A model generated the notes under the pieces. That model saw only the letters and a list, made by a program, of their open reading frames with translations, was not told where the DNA came from and searched no databases. Below are positions 1 through 10,857 of a stretch of 64,000 nucleotides of DNA, one piece after another (position 1 is the stretch's first letter; each line of letters starts with the position of its first letter). Source of the stretch: Prosapia bicincta. Lineage: Eukaryota > Arthropoda > Insecta > Hemiptera > Cercopidae. Made by a program: the position numbers and the translations under genes. Location of the stretch: positions 2,420,001 to 2,484,000 of the forward strand of contig JBAIZL010000006.1 of NCBI GenBank assembly GCA_036971475.1, read 5' to 3'.

Positions 1-209
1 CACTGAATGCCCATGTGATAAAAATATTAATTAATAAGAAAATTACAACTGGTATATACAATTAACTGATAATTTACTCCATTCTTTATAACTAATATAT
101 AATTTTTGAATTTTGTAATCCATTATGTTTGGTGAATCTTATTAATCAATTAAACAATAGTTTATGACTATCCGAACTTTGAATTTAGTAAATTTGTTAA
201 AACTAACTG

Positions 210-255
210 AGACAGAACGTATTCGATCGCTATGTGCCGATCTTCATCAGTGTCT
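210..255 (-). ncRNA. Hammerhead ribozyme motif, left arm (one core change)
   Basis: On the minus strand: stem I 5' side AGACA, core CTGATGA (250-244), one bulged A, stem II GATCG with its partner CGATC around an 8-nt loop, then GAA, a short stem III, a cleavage-position C and the stem I return TGTCT. Position 15.1 after GAA is T here, where the right-arm copy has A, so this copy is probably weakened. The two tandem TGA stops of the upstream ORF fall inside the core. Confidence 0.7.
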
Positions 256-549
256 TCTGCTTGGAGATGTTGGGTCAAGCAATGGCGGTTTTAAAGGTAA
301 GTTTTCGATAGTATCAAAGAGTATGTGTGATTTGTATTGTGTTTGTTCGTTTAATATGTTTGTACTTTGTGTTTTTGTGTGTCTGTAAATTTCATATTGT
401 TCTAGTGTGTTGAGATGTGGTCCTTTTTTGTTGATGTGTAGGATTTCTAGGTTATGGTAAATGTCTGTGTATTTGTGTCCTGTATCTTTTATGTGGTTGT
501 AAAATGTTGAGTTGGTGTTCTGTTTGTGTTCCTCGATTCTTTGTTCGCA
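247..549 (-). pseudogene. Penelope-like element, C-terminal end of the GIY-YIG protein
   Basis: About 100 open codons on the minus strand end in two tandem stops. The family pattern is clear: FYNHIKDTGHKYTDI, then LEILHINKKG, then [12 protein letters not shown], then [11 protein letters not shown]. This spacing is typical of the segment after the GIY-YIG endonuclease core in Penelope-like retroelements. The reverse transcriptase and the GIY-YIG catalytic part are missing because the copy stops at the palindrome axis near 550. It is a fragment and cannot encode a working enzyme. The stop codon overlaps the hammerhead core, so the 3' end of the ORF and the ribozyme share bases. Confidence 0.75.
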
Positions 550-716
550 GCTTTAAAAGGACCACACTCAACACACTAGAATAATATGAAATTTACAAAA
601 ACACAAAGTACAAACATATTAAACGAACAAACACAATACAAATCACACATACTCTTTCATACTATGAAAACCTACCTTTAAAACCGCTACCGCTTGACCC
701 AACATCTCCAAGCAGA

Positions 717-762
717 AGACACTGATGAAGATCGGCACATAGCGATCGAAAACGTTCTGTCT
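717..762 (+). ncRNA. Hammerhead ribozyme motif, right arm (intact consensus)
   Basis: Stem I AGACA (717-721) pairs with TGTCT (758-762). The core CTGATGA is at 722-728, followed by one bulged A. Stem II is GATCG (730-734) and CGATC (743-747) around loop GCACATAG. GAA is at 748-750. Stem III is the self-complementary AACGTT (751-756), and the cleavage-position nucleotide is C757. All invariant hammerhead core positions are present. Such minimal hammerheads are documented in Penelope-like terminal repeats. Stem III has no proper loop, so pairing between two copies may be needed for activity (inference). Confidence 0.82.
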
Positions 763-835
763 CAGTAAGTTTTAACAAATTTACTAAATTCAAAGTTTAG
801 ATAGTCATAAACTATTGTTTAAGTGATTAATAATA

Positions 836-1689
836 TATAATACTGCCAACAAATTATCTTGTTGTGTATAAGCCCACAGTTATCGAAATTATATAAACAG
901 TGTAATAGGCGTTTGAGAAAATAACTCTGCGAAGATTCCCTAATGTGTTTCAATTCACCTCACCCCATATTTTGTATTATAATTGCATGACTATTACATA
1001 ATTATAAATATAAAGGAGTTTTTTGTTTATTTTTAGACTAAAATTTAAAAAATACACAGGCCTGGTATTGATGTAATGTGAATTAAATAAAAAAATTAAG
1101 AAATAAGTGCACGAATATTTAAATCTAAAGAAAAGATGTAATATGATGTAAAAAGAAATGTGAAAGGTACTTTTCGAAACATGTGTTAGTAAAGGATAGG
1201 AAATAATAAAGACTATTATTGAAAATAGGTTTGCATCGAAATACACTAGGTTTGGTTTTAATACAGAAAATGATCCTGCCAATTGTTATAACCAAAATAT
1301 TGCAGTGTGCCTTCTACATGCCTGAAAACAAAGGTCTGCAAGCACTTCATGAGTGAGATACAGTTAGTGAAAAATTCTGCTATTTTTATCTTTATTGACA
1401 AAGCAATCATAAAAAATGTTTATTACTAAATATGATGTATTTGTAAATTTGATTTATAGTATTTTTATCACGTATAACTGTAAATGTTTCCAATGAAAAA
1501 AAATGTTTTGTCGCATTAATTTTGTTTACTGTTTTAGAACCAGCATTTTTTCCAAAAGCGTTTTGTGGATAGCATTAAATTTAATATGTATTATTATTTT
1601 CATATTCATTACTACAATTTTCTGAATATAATATGAACTGAAATTGTTCTAATTTCGTCATTTCAAGTTGGTCCCATTTATTTCAAGTA
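836..1689. other. AT-rich stretch without recognised features
   Basis: No exon, transposase or repeat boundary was recognised. The open frame on the minus strand (977-1282) is low-complexity and has no family features. Confidence 0.5.
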
Positions 1690-2134
1690 CAGTAGAGTCT
1701 CAAAATTTCGAGTCTCGATATTTCGAGCTCATGTTAAATTCGAGCCTATTTCTATTTGAACCTATTTTATCTATTTGAAAAAAATATTTGATAAGTGGGC
1801 TTCTAAAAATGTTTATATCGGTACGGTATGGAAATGAAATAAGTCGGGCTTCCATATGGAAATGATTATAGCCATATGGTTTCAAAGGAGTTGAGTTGGT
1901 TTATATATCAATACAGTATGTATAGGAAATGAGTCCAGCTTCCAAGAAGTGTTTACGTCAATACATTATTCAAAGGAAATAAGTCGAGCTTCCAAGAAAT
2001 GTTCGCATTTTAGTGGGTTTAATTAAAACTCCAATTTTTTCTAATGCATAGGAACGTATATCCGTACAATCTGAGTTTTCGGTAATCCGAGGGGGTCTCG
2101 GTCCTATCTATCTCGAATTATTAAGACTCTACTG
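1690..2134. mobile_element. Non-autonomous pogo/Tigger-like element
   Basis: It starts CAGTAGAGTCTC and ends with the complement GACTCTACTG, with TA on each side (1688-1689, 2135-2136) as the target duplication. It is 445 bp long with no transposase remnant. Subterminal blocks repeat TCGAG/CTCGA motifs and the TTGGAAGCTCGACTC-type segment also seen at 23763 and 37689. The TA duplication and CAG terminus fit the pogo/Tigger branch. Confidence 0.75.
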
Positions 2135-2251
2135 TATTACCTAGTACTCCTCAAATGACAGTTACAGTCATGGAACATTTTTTTATTTTTTGCCAGTTAC
2201 ATAAACTATGTATCTAATTTACCTCAAATTTTATATACAAGAATATCAGTC

Positions 2252-2344
2252 TAAAACAAATAACATACACAAGAATCACAAATTAATCATTTATTTACTC
2301 ATTGATTAATTTGTGAGTTTTGTGTATGTCTTTTATTTGTTTTA
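2252..2344. repeat. Short palindrome with about 40-bp arms
   Basis: Left arm 2252-2289 and right arm 2303-2344 are complementary apart from a few mismatches, around a loop of about 13 nt. No ribozyme core or coding remnant is visible. Confidence 0.75.
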
Positions 2345-4020
2345 ACATAACCTCACGAGCTAAGCTCAAAGAATAGTTGTATAATATCAGTCTAGTTTAG
2401 CTGAATGGTAAGGGTGAAATATTAGCTATCACTAATTTGTTAACGAAGCATATTTAGACCATGTAAATGAAAAAAGAAAGTTCATCATTTTATCATGAAT
2501 CACGCTGTATAAAACAGGCAAATTTTATAAAGCATAGGACTTTGCTATGATTGTAAATAAGAATTTCTGTGGCTATTTAATAGTAATAAAACTAATACAA
2601 ACTTACAAATACAATTATTTAATCAAGACTAATATACTTGTATAAACTGATGAAGAACTGGCCAATAAGGTAAATTTCATTTAAATTGTATATATTGTAA
2701 GTCTGCTTTGGTTTTACTATTAAATTGACTCAAAACCTAAGCTCAAATCCTAATTATACTTATTGTGCACTTATATTGTGGCATATGTGACATATTACAT
2801 TTCATAAAAAAACATTCCATATATACAAATTGCTTTATCTCTCTAACCATTAGCAACACATGTATAACTATATGTTCCTGTTCAAAACCAAACCATGCTA
2901 CCTAAACCAATATGCTCCATGCCAATATTGAGACTACGGTAGAAAAGTAAAGACTGGGGAATTGTGGAGCCCAACAAGTGCTAACTATTCTATTCTGTAC
3001 AGTACAAGTTCGTGCAATACTATTCTTATAGCAACTGCTCTGTACTTACACCTGACGAGATGTCCAATAGCATGCAATGGGCTAGACAAAGAAAAAAATA
3101 TTCAAGAAAACTGCAACTATTAAAAATATAATCATGTTCTTTTCAATATTTAACAATAAACAGAGTGACAGTAGGTACTAAGTTTGCTATTTATGTTAAA
3201 TGTTTCGGTGTGAAGAAACTAAGTAACTTTCAGATAAAAGTGAAATAACTTAAAATTATAAAAATAAAATGTTTAATGTGTGAGAAATAGCTCACTAAAG
3301 CAGTGACTTATAGAAGTATTCAAATAATACAAAACAGCCAACAAAAGAAAAACGATATTAATCAAACTAATAAATATGTGTGAAAAGTATTAGTTTATTG
3401 AATCGGAGAGTGCATAATGAAACTATTATAAAAATTTAAAAGATTAAATACCTTTTAAAATTTTGAAAAGATGTACTTGTGTTTTATAATGAACTTTATA
3501 ACAAGAAGTATAATACATGTTTACATTTTCATTAACAACCTACTGAAAATGAATTATAAAACCAAATTATGGAAAAATACATGTTAAAAGCCACTGTCAA
3601 TGCTAATAAATATAATTTTGTATTTCCATTATACCGAATTAAAAAAAAAATATTGGACTAAAAACTCTGAAAATTAAAATAAATCAACAAAGGGATAAAT
3701 CCTTTCTAAGATTACTTTTATTGCATGTGAGGATTAACTAGGTATCGCTATTAAAAGTTAAATCATACTTTTTTATATAAACTTATAAAATGAAACTATA
3801 AACAAAAATAACAGGTTTCACAAACACTAATTAAGCCGAAGAGGTTTCAAAAACAATGTTTGTTTAGTTAAAGTTAGGAATTAATTATATTTATCACATT
3901 TTTTTAAAGTTGCTTGTTGTAATCATCTTGAATTCACTGAATAAATCATAAGTAATTACTTGAGTAACTAAATGAACACTATTAACTTACACAATATCAA
4001 GAGCTCAGTGGTACAATATA
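2345..4020. other. AT-rich stretch without recognised features
   Basis: No coding, RNA or repeat feature could be supported. It was inspected on the minus strand for the missing C-terminal flippase exon, and none was recognised. Confidence 0.5.
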
Positions 4021-4099
4021 TTACAATAAAAATATTGAAAAGAACCCCAATACCACAAAAATAATCAAAAATAACAAATAAGACAAGTTACTTAAGATT

Positions 4100-4148
4100 A
4101 AACCCTTATGTACATTTCGATGACCATGTCATCATCATCAGAGGGTCT
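4100..4148 (-). ncRNA. Hammerhead ribozyme motif, left arm
   Basis: Minus-strand twin of the 4253-4302 motif, with the same stem I, core CTGATGA (4141-4135), stem II, GAA, stem III and return strand. No core position differs between the two arms. Confidence 0.75.
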
Positions 4149-4252
4149 TGTTACAAAACACAATCTAGCACACAAGAAGTTATAAACTAGAATGATGAAT
4201 CTAGAATCATTCTAGTTTGTAACTTCTTGTGTGCTAGATTGTGTTTTGTAAC

Positions 4253-4302
4253 AAGACCCTCTGATGATGATGACATGGTCATCGAAATGTACATAAGGGT
4301 TT
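4253..4302 (+). ncRNA. Hammerhead ribozyme motif, right arm
   Basis: Stem I AGACCCT (4254-4260) pairs with AGGGTTT (4296-4302), with one G-U pair. The core CTGATGA is 4261-4267, then one bulged T. Stem II is GATGAC (4269-4274) and GTCATC (4278-4283) with loop ATG. GAA is 4284-4286. Stem III is the self-complementary ATGTACAT (4287-4294), and the cleavage-position nucleotide is A4295 (an AUA site). The layout is the same as at 717-762, including the single bulged base before stem II and a self-complementary stem III, but the stem sequences are unrelated. Confidence 0.8.
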
Positions 4303-4382
4303 AATCTTAAGTAACTTGTCTTATTTGTTATTTTTGATTATTTTTGTGGTATTGGGGTTCTTTTCAATATTTTTATTGTACT

Positions 4383-4516
4383 ATTAACTTACTTGCTGCC
4401 GCATTTTGAAATAGTCCTTTCATTGAGAAAGCTAAGCTGCTAGTGAGTTACTGAGTAGTGGGTTAGCTTCTTCAATGAAACTACTGTTTCAAAACGCGCC
4501 AGCAAATTAAGTTAAC
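4383..4516. repeat. Imperfect palindrome
   Basis: The outer arms (TTAACTTACTTGCTG near 4385 and CAGCAAATTAAGTTAA near 4500) and inner arms (GAAAGCTAAGC and GGTTAGCTTC) are complementary around 4450. It abuts the 4022-4380 palindrome. The inner sequence resembles the centre of the 9491-9762 palindrome, including a GAAACTA block. Confidence 0.6.
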
Positions 4517-4631
4517 GATTTCTACTTGATTACTCAACTACTAATGAACATTTTTTGGTAAAAGTGATTTCTATCACTTTGAACGTGAGCTCTTAGTTAT
4601 ATGTATATGCTTAATACTTTAAAAAAATGTG

Positions 4632-5950
4632 CGAGGTCTGTTAAAAAAATAAACGGACTATTTGAATTTCGCGGCTCTAGTTAGTTTCAGGAGAATTCGC
4701 TTGGTGTAGCTAGGTTCGTATAAATCAGCTGATTAAAATGCGGTATTTCAGTTGCAGATATCTTCATTTGTTGATGAGTTACACGCAGTTTAGTAAAGTG
4801 TTTTTTTTTGTTTGTCAGATTTTTAAATGGACAGCCTGAAGGAGCAAAGAATTGCTGTGGAATTTTGTGTAAAACTAAGGAAATCAGCAAAAGAAACATT
4901 TGCCATGCTTAACACGGCCTACGGCGATGTTGCCATGAAGCGTACTGCATATTTCAAGTGGCATGAACGTTTCAAGGGTGGACGATAGTCGATTGATGAC
5001 GATGAGCATCCTGGACGTCCTTCAACGTCACCTGGCCCACACTTTGACAAAATCAACACCCTGGTGCGCGAAAATCGATGTCTGACCATTAGGTGGCTTT
5101 CCGAAGAGTGTGGGATATCAGTTGGATCTTGTTATGAGATTTGGTCCGAAAAATTGAAGATGCACCGCGTCGCTGCGAAATTTGTGCCACGCCTGATGAC
5201 CGACGACCAAAAAGCCAATCGCGTCCGGGTTTGTCAGGAACTGCTTGATCGTTCAAATGAAGATGAGAACTTTTTGTAAATAATTATAGCCGGTGATGAA
5301 TCATGGGTGTATGGTTATGACATTGAAACAAAGGTCCAATCATCCCAATGGGTGAGTCAAACGTCCCCAAGACCCAAAAAAGCTCGCCAAGTTCGGTCGA
5401 ATGTGAAGGTGATGCTGACAGTTTTTTTTTTATGCTAAGGGTTTTGTTCACTACGAGTATCTCCCTGAAGGCTCTACAGTCAACCAGATTACCTACATTG
5501 AAGTACTGAAACGTCTGAGGAACGCCGTCCGACGCAAAAGGTCAGAACTGTGGAGAAGTGATAACTGGTTTTTCCATCACGACAACGCTCCAGCTCACTC
5601 AGCACTCAGAACTCGAGAGTTTTTGGTTTAACACTCGATCACTGTTCTTTCCCACCCCCCTACTCAACTGACCTTGCTCCTTGTGACTTTTTCTTATTCC
5701 CAAAACTCAAAAAACCCCTCAAAGGAAAAAGATTTGAAACGATTTCGGTGATTAAGGCAAATGCGACGAAGAAGCTGAACGCCATCACAAAAGAAGCGTA
5801 CCAGGACTGTTATAACCATTGGAAACACCATTGGGATAAGTGTGTGCATTGGGGAGGTGAGTACTTTGAAGGAGACACCAAGCGGATTCTCCTGAAACTA
5901 ACTTGAGCCGCAAAATTCAAACACTTCGTGTATTTTTTTAACAGACCTCG
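4632..5950 (+). mobile_element. Mariner element copy 1 (type A), degraded
   Basis: A full-length DD34D-type mariner relic. Terminal inverted repeats start CGAGGTCTGTT at the left and end AACAGACCTCG at the right, with TA after the right end (the left TA has mutated). The transposase reading starts at 4827 ([13 protein letters not shown]) but hits a stop at 4987 and later stops and frameshifts. The HTH region, a GDESW block with the first catalytic D (near 5300), [10 protein letters not shown] with the second and [14 protein letters not shown] remnants are recognisable. It is a sister of the copies at 17919 and 43902 and cannot encode an active enzyme. Confidence 0.9.
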
Positions 5951-6514
5951 TATTTTAGAAAGTTTAATGTTTAACAGATTACTCAGCAATGCTAATCATC
6001 AATACAGAAAAAGAGTGCTAAATATTAAGATATTGCACATCTTTATTCAATCAGGCATCCATATTACTACTCCATACAGACATTAAAAATATATATGGGA
6101 AAAACATTAACAAAACTTATTACCTTTAAAACTATAATGTACCAAAATTGAATGTTGAAATTACATTAGCTTTTGCTCCTACATGATGATGCCTAAAAAA
6201 TTAAGAAGCTTCTTGGAACTCAACTCCCCATTCTGACCCGCTCGCCAAGTCGGTCGGTGACAAACTAACTTGTCTACAAATTATAACCTACTATGACTCA
6301 CTTAATTTTGTTTAAATTTTTAATTAAAAAATTAATATTTTTCGAATTATAAATAAAATTTTAAAAAGAATGAGTCTGAGCTTATTCAAAATGCTTCATA
6401 AATTAATAAATGAATTTCAAATATTGCATCTTTTATTTTGTTATAGTATAACGCATGTATTTGCAACAATATACTAAGCAATTCAATACCTTCAAAATTT
6501 TGTGTACAATTTTA

Positions 6515-8112
6515 GCATTTTGAGAGAGGAGGGTGTGGATGAACGAACGTGCTCTACTAGCGGCCGCGCCGGTAGGCATTCATGTACGCCCCTCTCTCAA
6601 TTCATTGAATCCGTGTGAGGTTGGTTTTTGCAGGAAAACATTGAATTGCTTGTTGGTTATTGTGCCAGTCTTGGTTATTTCTGTCAGATAGGGAACTGTG
6701 TTATTATTAGTGTTACTTGAAGTGTATTATAGTATTGTTTATTAGATTTTGAACAATGAATGTGTACAAGGTGCGGTCTCCACCGGCAGACATGATGGTG
6801 GGGGATCTGAGCTAACAATAGAACCGGTTCGCAGTCGCGTCCTAGCTCTAGCTCAGTGAGGGTCGACCTTCGCGTATATGTTGTTTGCGTGCCCGTGACA
6901 CTTGTGAAAACGCTGAAGGTGGATCGCTCGATAGAACAGCGGTGTGCAATCAAATTTTGCTTTCGCTTGGACAAAACTGCTTCGGAAACTTTTGCTATGA
7001 TTACGGAGGCCTACAAAGAGGATGCCCTATCAAAAGCTCAAGTGATCCGGCGGTTTAATGAATTTAAAAACAGGAGGGAATCCGTTGAAGACCTGGAACG
7101 ATCTGGACGCCCGTGTGGATGAAACAGTGGCCAAAGTTAAAGAAGTCCTGGACTCCGACCGTAGTTTAAGTCTCAAAATGATCGCCGATGAGGTCTCCGT
7201 GAATAAATTTACGGTCCACCAAATTGTTACACAAGATTTGATGATGAGGAAAGTTTGTTTCCCGAGTGCTCACCGCCGAACAGATGTTGAATGAATTGGA
7301 AAATAATCCAGACTTTTTAGACAACATAGTAACAGGTGACGTAGTACAAAGAAGTCCTTCAGCGATTGCACAAAGCCGTCAAACGGAAGTGACAGGACAT
7401 TTCTCAACGCTGCCAACTCCATTACGACAATGCTACGGCGCACACAGTATTCCTCGTGACCTCCTATTTGACCCGAATTGGAGTTGAAGTGCTGCCACAG
7501 CCACCTTACAGCCCTGACATGAGTCCTCCTGATTTCTTCCTATTCCCGAAGGTAAAAAGATGCCTGAAGGGTCATCGTTTGGACGATATTCCGGACATCC
7601 AACGTGCTGTCACTAAGGCACTAACAGGGATAACTCCAGCAGACTACAGTGGGGCCTATGAAGCTTGGAAAACGCGCTGGCAACGATGTGTCGACGCCCA
7701 AGGCGACTACTTCGAAGAATATTAACGTTTTGTACAAATCAGATCAATTAATTTGTTTTTCTAGATTGAGTCTCATTACTTATCTACCGCACCCTGTATA
7801 ACAAGGATGAATTATTAGAGAATGTGTACTGTAACAACATTCTCAAATAATTCATCTTCATTATCTATATTCATTGTCAAATAACTTATAAACACTACTA
7901 TAACACACTTCAAGTAACGCTAATACAATAACACAGTCCCTAATCTGACAGCGATGGTGGAACAAAAAAAAGAAATGAACCAAAATGTCCACAAAGACTG
8001 GTACAATAACTAAAAAGTGAAACAAAATTTTCCTTTAATGGCAACCTTCTACTGAACCAATGAATTGAGAGAGGGATTAGGGCGTTCATGCATTACAACC
8101 CTCCCCCCACTA
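6515..8112. mobile_element. Long-arm foldback element interrupted by a mariner
   Basis: The left arm (about 6515-6760) and right arm (about 7855-8112) are imperfect inverted copies. They share the GAGAGAGG/CCTCTCTC blocks, CTCTCTCAATTCATTG and its complement, and GTGTTACTTGAAGTG-type segments near 6710 and 7910. A smaller hairpin sits at 7807-7860. The mariner at 6767-7796 lies between the arms, off centre. The left arm has a CpG-rich patch with GCGGCCGC (near 6560), rare in this AT-rich surrounding. No coding capacity of its own is seen. Confidence 0.6.
6767..7796 (+). mobile_element. Mariner element (type B), internally deleted
   Basis: Bounded by TA and the inverted repeats CAAGGTGCGGT (left) and ACCGCACCCTG (right). 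The N-terminal half reads SIEQRCAIKFCFRLDKTASE, with HTH-type sequence to about 7250 across a frameshift near 7100. A GD pair near 7335 marks the first catalytic region. Sequence between it and the C-terminal part is deleted or scrambled. The C-terminal part (about 7456-7725) keeps LPQPPYSPDMSPPDFFLFP with the third acidic residue and ends DAQGDYFEEY. It is a family different from type A and is inactive. Confidence 0.85.
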
Positions 8113-8451
8113 AACATGTTAAAGAAATACTTGATTTAAAATTTAAATAAAAAAAGTTAGAGGTGAAGGAAAGTTTATGGCCAGGCAGTGTGGCGAGAGG
8201 GTCGGGAGAGGACGTATTGGGAAGCTTCTTGATCACATTGGTATCATGCTGAAATGAAAATACTATAAATACCATTATACTTTAAAAATAAGATAAGAAA
8301 AAAGTGGATTTATTTTAAAATATTAAACAAAAAATGGCTCTTTTTATATACTTTAAAATTTATTCAATAAAATATATTGAAAATTATTTTTATATTGGGT
8401 TGATGTATCAAAGTTGTAGATATTCCTTCTAATATAAATTTTATTCTTGAA

Positions 8452-8577
8452 TTTTTTTATAGTCCATTACGTTCGGTTAAATCTTATTAATCACTTAAAC
8501 AATAGCTTATGACTATCCGAACTTTGATGGTTCGGATAGTCATAAACTATTGTTTAAGTGATTAATAAATTTTATAT
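8452..8577. repeat. Short palindrome of Penelope-like 3' tail
   Basis: Two inverted copies of the tail found at 137-180 and 790-832 meet at CTTTGATGGTTCGG near 8525. Neither arm reaches the ribozyme, so this pair is truncated closer to the 3' end than the one at 137-832. Confidence 0.75.
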
Positions 8578-9490
8578 TTACAATTGGCCTTAGGACAAAA
8601 GATCATTTACCACCTCTAGATACTGACTTCAACTTTCTGAATGTAATGGAAAGATAACTAAGAACCAATAACTGATCCTTTTCCTCATTAATCTAAAGGC
8701 AATATGAGGTGACATTTTGTAGCCACGCCACTTCAAGTCTCTGTGCCTTAGTTGTAACTTTATATTTTATTATTATTGCTAATCAATAAACCCAGAAATA
8801 TGCAAAAAAATCATTCTGCTGAAATTACCAATGACTCCAAGAAGTCTTTGAGGTGATGTTACCAAATATCATAAGTACACACAAATGGCGTATATGGGTC
8901 AATAGAGAAAATACAGATTTTCATATTGTCACTAAAACCAATATCGATCCAGTATTATGGATCGATCCAGTATTATGGATTCTTATCGATAAGTTTCACT
9001 TGCTCCTTTTTCAAGTACAGTTTTTTGTAGTTTTAAGGTAGCCATCTATTATGCTATTATCACTTAAAAGATCAATAGGAAAGGATTTGAATATAGGTAG
9101 AATGAAATTTAGAAAAAAACGCACTGGTATCTAATATAGCCAGGGGGAATTATAGTATCAAGTATTCAAGGTTATTTGTGTACCTGAAGTGATCCTTTAT
9201 AAAGTTAGGATGAAAAAAGATGTTTACCTGCTTTCTGATCAAGTATCGCAATCTATCATTTGGTATTGATACTGGAAATATTCAATACAAAAAGATTTGT
9301 ACACAATACATCACAAGACAGGTGAAAATACACACAAGAAATAATTTTGTTTCAGAAGTATGTACGACAAGGATAGCAATTAGTTTTCGAATTGTGGATT
9401 AAATAGAAGTAGAACCTAAATGTAAATCTATCTGTACAAATCAGAGAATTGTTCAAGTTAATTAGAGCTTAGCTAGTGAGAACAATTCAC
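8578..9490. other. AT-rich stretch without recognised features
   Basis: A short direct duplication, ATCGATCCAGTATTATGG, occurs twice near 8944-8980. Nothing else was recognised. Confidence 0.5.
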
Positions 9491-9762
9491 AACAGTAAAA
9501 ATTAAAATAGTTAACTCTATATCTCACATTAGTTTATTTAAACAAACACTAGTCAATAAAGCAATTAGACTATTTTTGACGACGATGTTGCCTTACTCAA
9601 TGCTTAGCTACTGCTGAGGAAGGCAACAGTAGTAGCCAAGCACTGAGTTAGGCAACTTCATCACCGAAACTAGTCTGATTATTTTATGAACTAGTGTGTT
9701 TGTTTAAATAAACTAATGTCTAGTGAGAATTAGAGTTAACTATTTTAATTTTTACTGTTGTA
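9491..9762. repeat. Long palindrome, about 120-bp arms
   Basis: Arms starting AACAGTAAAAATTAAAATAG and ending with its complement are largely complementary around an axis near 9625. The right arm holds GAA followed by self-complementary ACTAGT and C (9674-9683), which resembles the end of the hammerhead layout, but no CUGAUGA core was found. Related sequence occurs near 62500 (TTAATTAGAGCCTAGCTAGTG). Confidence 0.65.
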
Positions 9763-10260
9763 GAGTTGCTTATTTTGCATTTTTATCATGAAAAAATCAA
9801 CCAAACACCATCAAATAATGCCCTCAAATAATGTCTTTCGGGGCTGATGATCACTTTTTTGGTTGATTTCTTCCCAAATGGAAAGAGAATAATATAGTAA
9901 ACTATGATATATAAAATTAGATTGGCTGGCTTATCCTAAATGTACATTGAAACATCCTTTAACAATAAAAGGAAACAAAGAAAAGAAATAATATAGACTT
10001 TAGTATAAAACAGAGAAAGAGACGTTTTAAGTCAAAAGTTTAAGTTTAGGTCAAAGAAAACAGAAACAACTTCCTTGAAATTACTAAATCTCAATATATA
10101 GCAACAATTATCATATCAGACTGTAAAAAATTATAACAATGAATTTAGAAATCTGTAGCTAAGAATAGTAATAATTTTGCTCTTGATTTGTCTAATTTTT
10201 TGATTGACAGGAAGACTGATTAAAATTGAAACAAGTAATATAAAAAGAAAACTTTTCAAG

Positions 10261-10857
10261 TCAATTCCTACTGAGGTCAACAAAAAATTTTTATTGTAGT
10301 TAGTTTATATTTTATAATTACCATTAATATAAATATGTATATACATGTGATAGAATCACATTATTAAATGGCAAAATAGAAAGCGAATTTCCTTGCAATT
10401 TTCCATTTCCCTCTCTGTACGGTATATGGTCTTGGACTATTATTTCTGTATGTTACTGTTTATTCCCTTTTTTTCACTTCTAACTTATAATGGTAGTCTA
10501 TAATTTCTCATCTACCCATCTCTAGTAATGGTTCATTATTATACGGAACCTTTCACTTATATTTTCATATACATCTTTAAGAAAGTATTTCTAGCCATGG
10601 GAAAGTTGGCTTAGTGCCAAAGTGCTGGATTTCAAACATGTAGTCATTCAGTTCGAACCCAACCAAGACATCAACTTTTTAAAATTTAAATCTGAATAAA
10701 ACTTTCAAAAAAAACTGTATTAACATCAATTGTCATCCACTACAGGTTGAAAAATTGTATTTGAACTATTTTGGATAGTTAAAAACTTATTTCATTAACG
10801 ATTGAAAATTTGTACAAGGTATAAAAAAGGAGAGAGTGAGCTAATAGAAGGAATTGA
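10261..10857 (+). mobile_element. Short interspersed element with tRNA-like promoter and inverted ends
   Basis: It begins TCAATTCCTAC and ends AGGAATTGA, giving short inverted termini. Inside, at about 10597-10670, are a tRNA-like block with an A-box-like TTGGCTTAGTGCC and a B-box-like AGTTCGAACCC. A second copy with both boxes is at 12810-13489; shorter copies without them are at 34708-35142 and 57838-57935. The tRNA-like block suggests a SINE, and the inverted ends suggest a MITE. Which one it is, or whether it is a chimera, is open. Confidence 0.6.

Larger units (their letters stand above)
137..832. mobile_element. Head-to-head inverted pair of Penelope-like element 3' ends
   Basis: The left arm (about 137-433) reappears as its reverse complement in the right arm (about 553-832); the spacer at 434-552 belongs only to the left copy. 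Reading outward, each arm holds the end of a Penelope-like ORF, a hammerhead ribozyme motif and an AT-rich tail that includes gttcggatagtcataaac or its diverged form. The left copy points to lower coordinates and the right copy to higher ones, so their 5' sides face each other and the right copy is 5'-truncated. Inverted partial copies are known for Penelope-like elements. Further copies of the tail lie at 8452-8577, 31239-31334 and 60698-60960. Confidence 0.8.
4022..4380. mobile_element. Near-perfect palindrome with a hammerhead in each arm (Penelope-type terminal repeat)
   Basis: Arms of about 178 bp are almost identical inverted copies with the axis near 4201 and practically no spacer. Each arm carries a full hammerhead motif, pointing away from the axis. 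The outer arm segments (near 4022-4090 and 4310-4380) recur as a ribozyme-less palindrome at 51815-52008. No coding remnant is present. Assignment to Penelope-like terminal repeats rests on the ribozyme type and on the similar build of the 137-832 element, so it is an inference. Confidence 0.7.

Noticed and set aside
9674..9683. GAA-ACTAGT-C in the 9.5-kb palindrome as a hammerhead end
   Set aside because: The upstream sequence has neither a core nor a stem II partner, so only the 3' half of the layout is matched.
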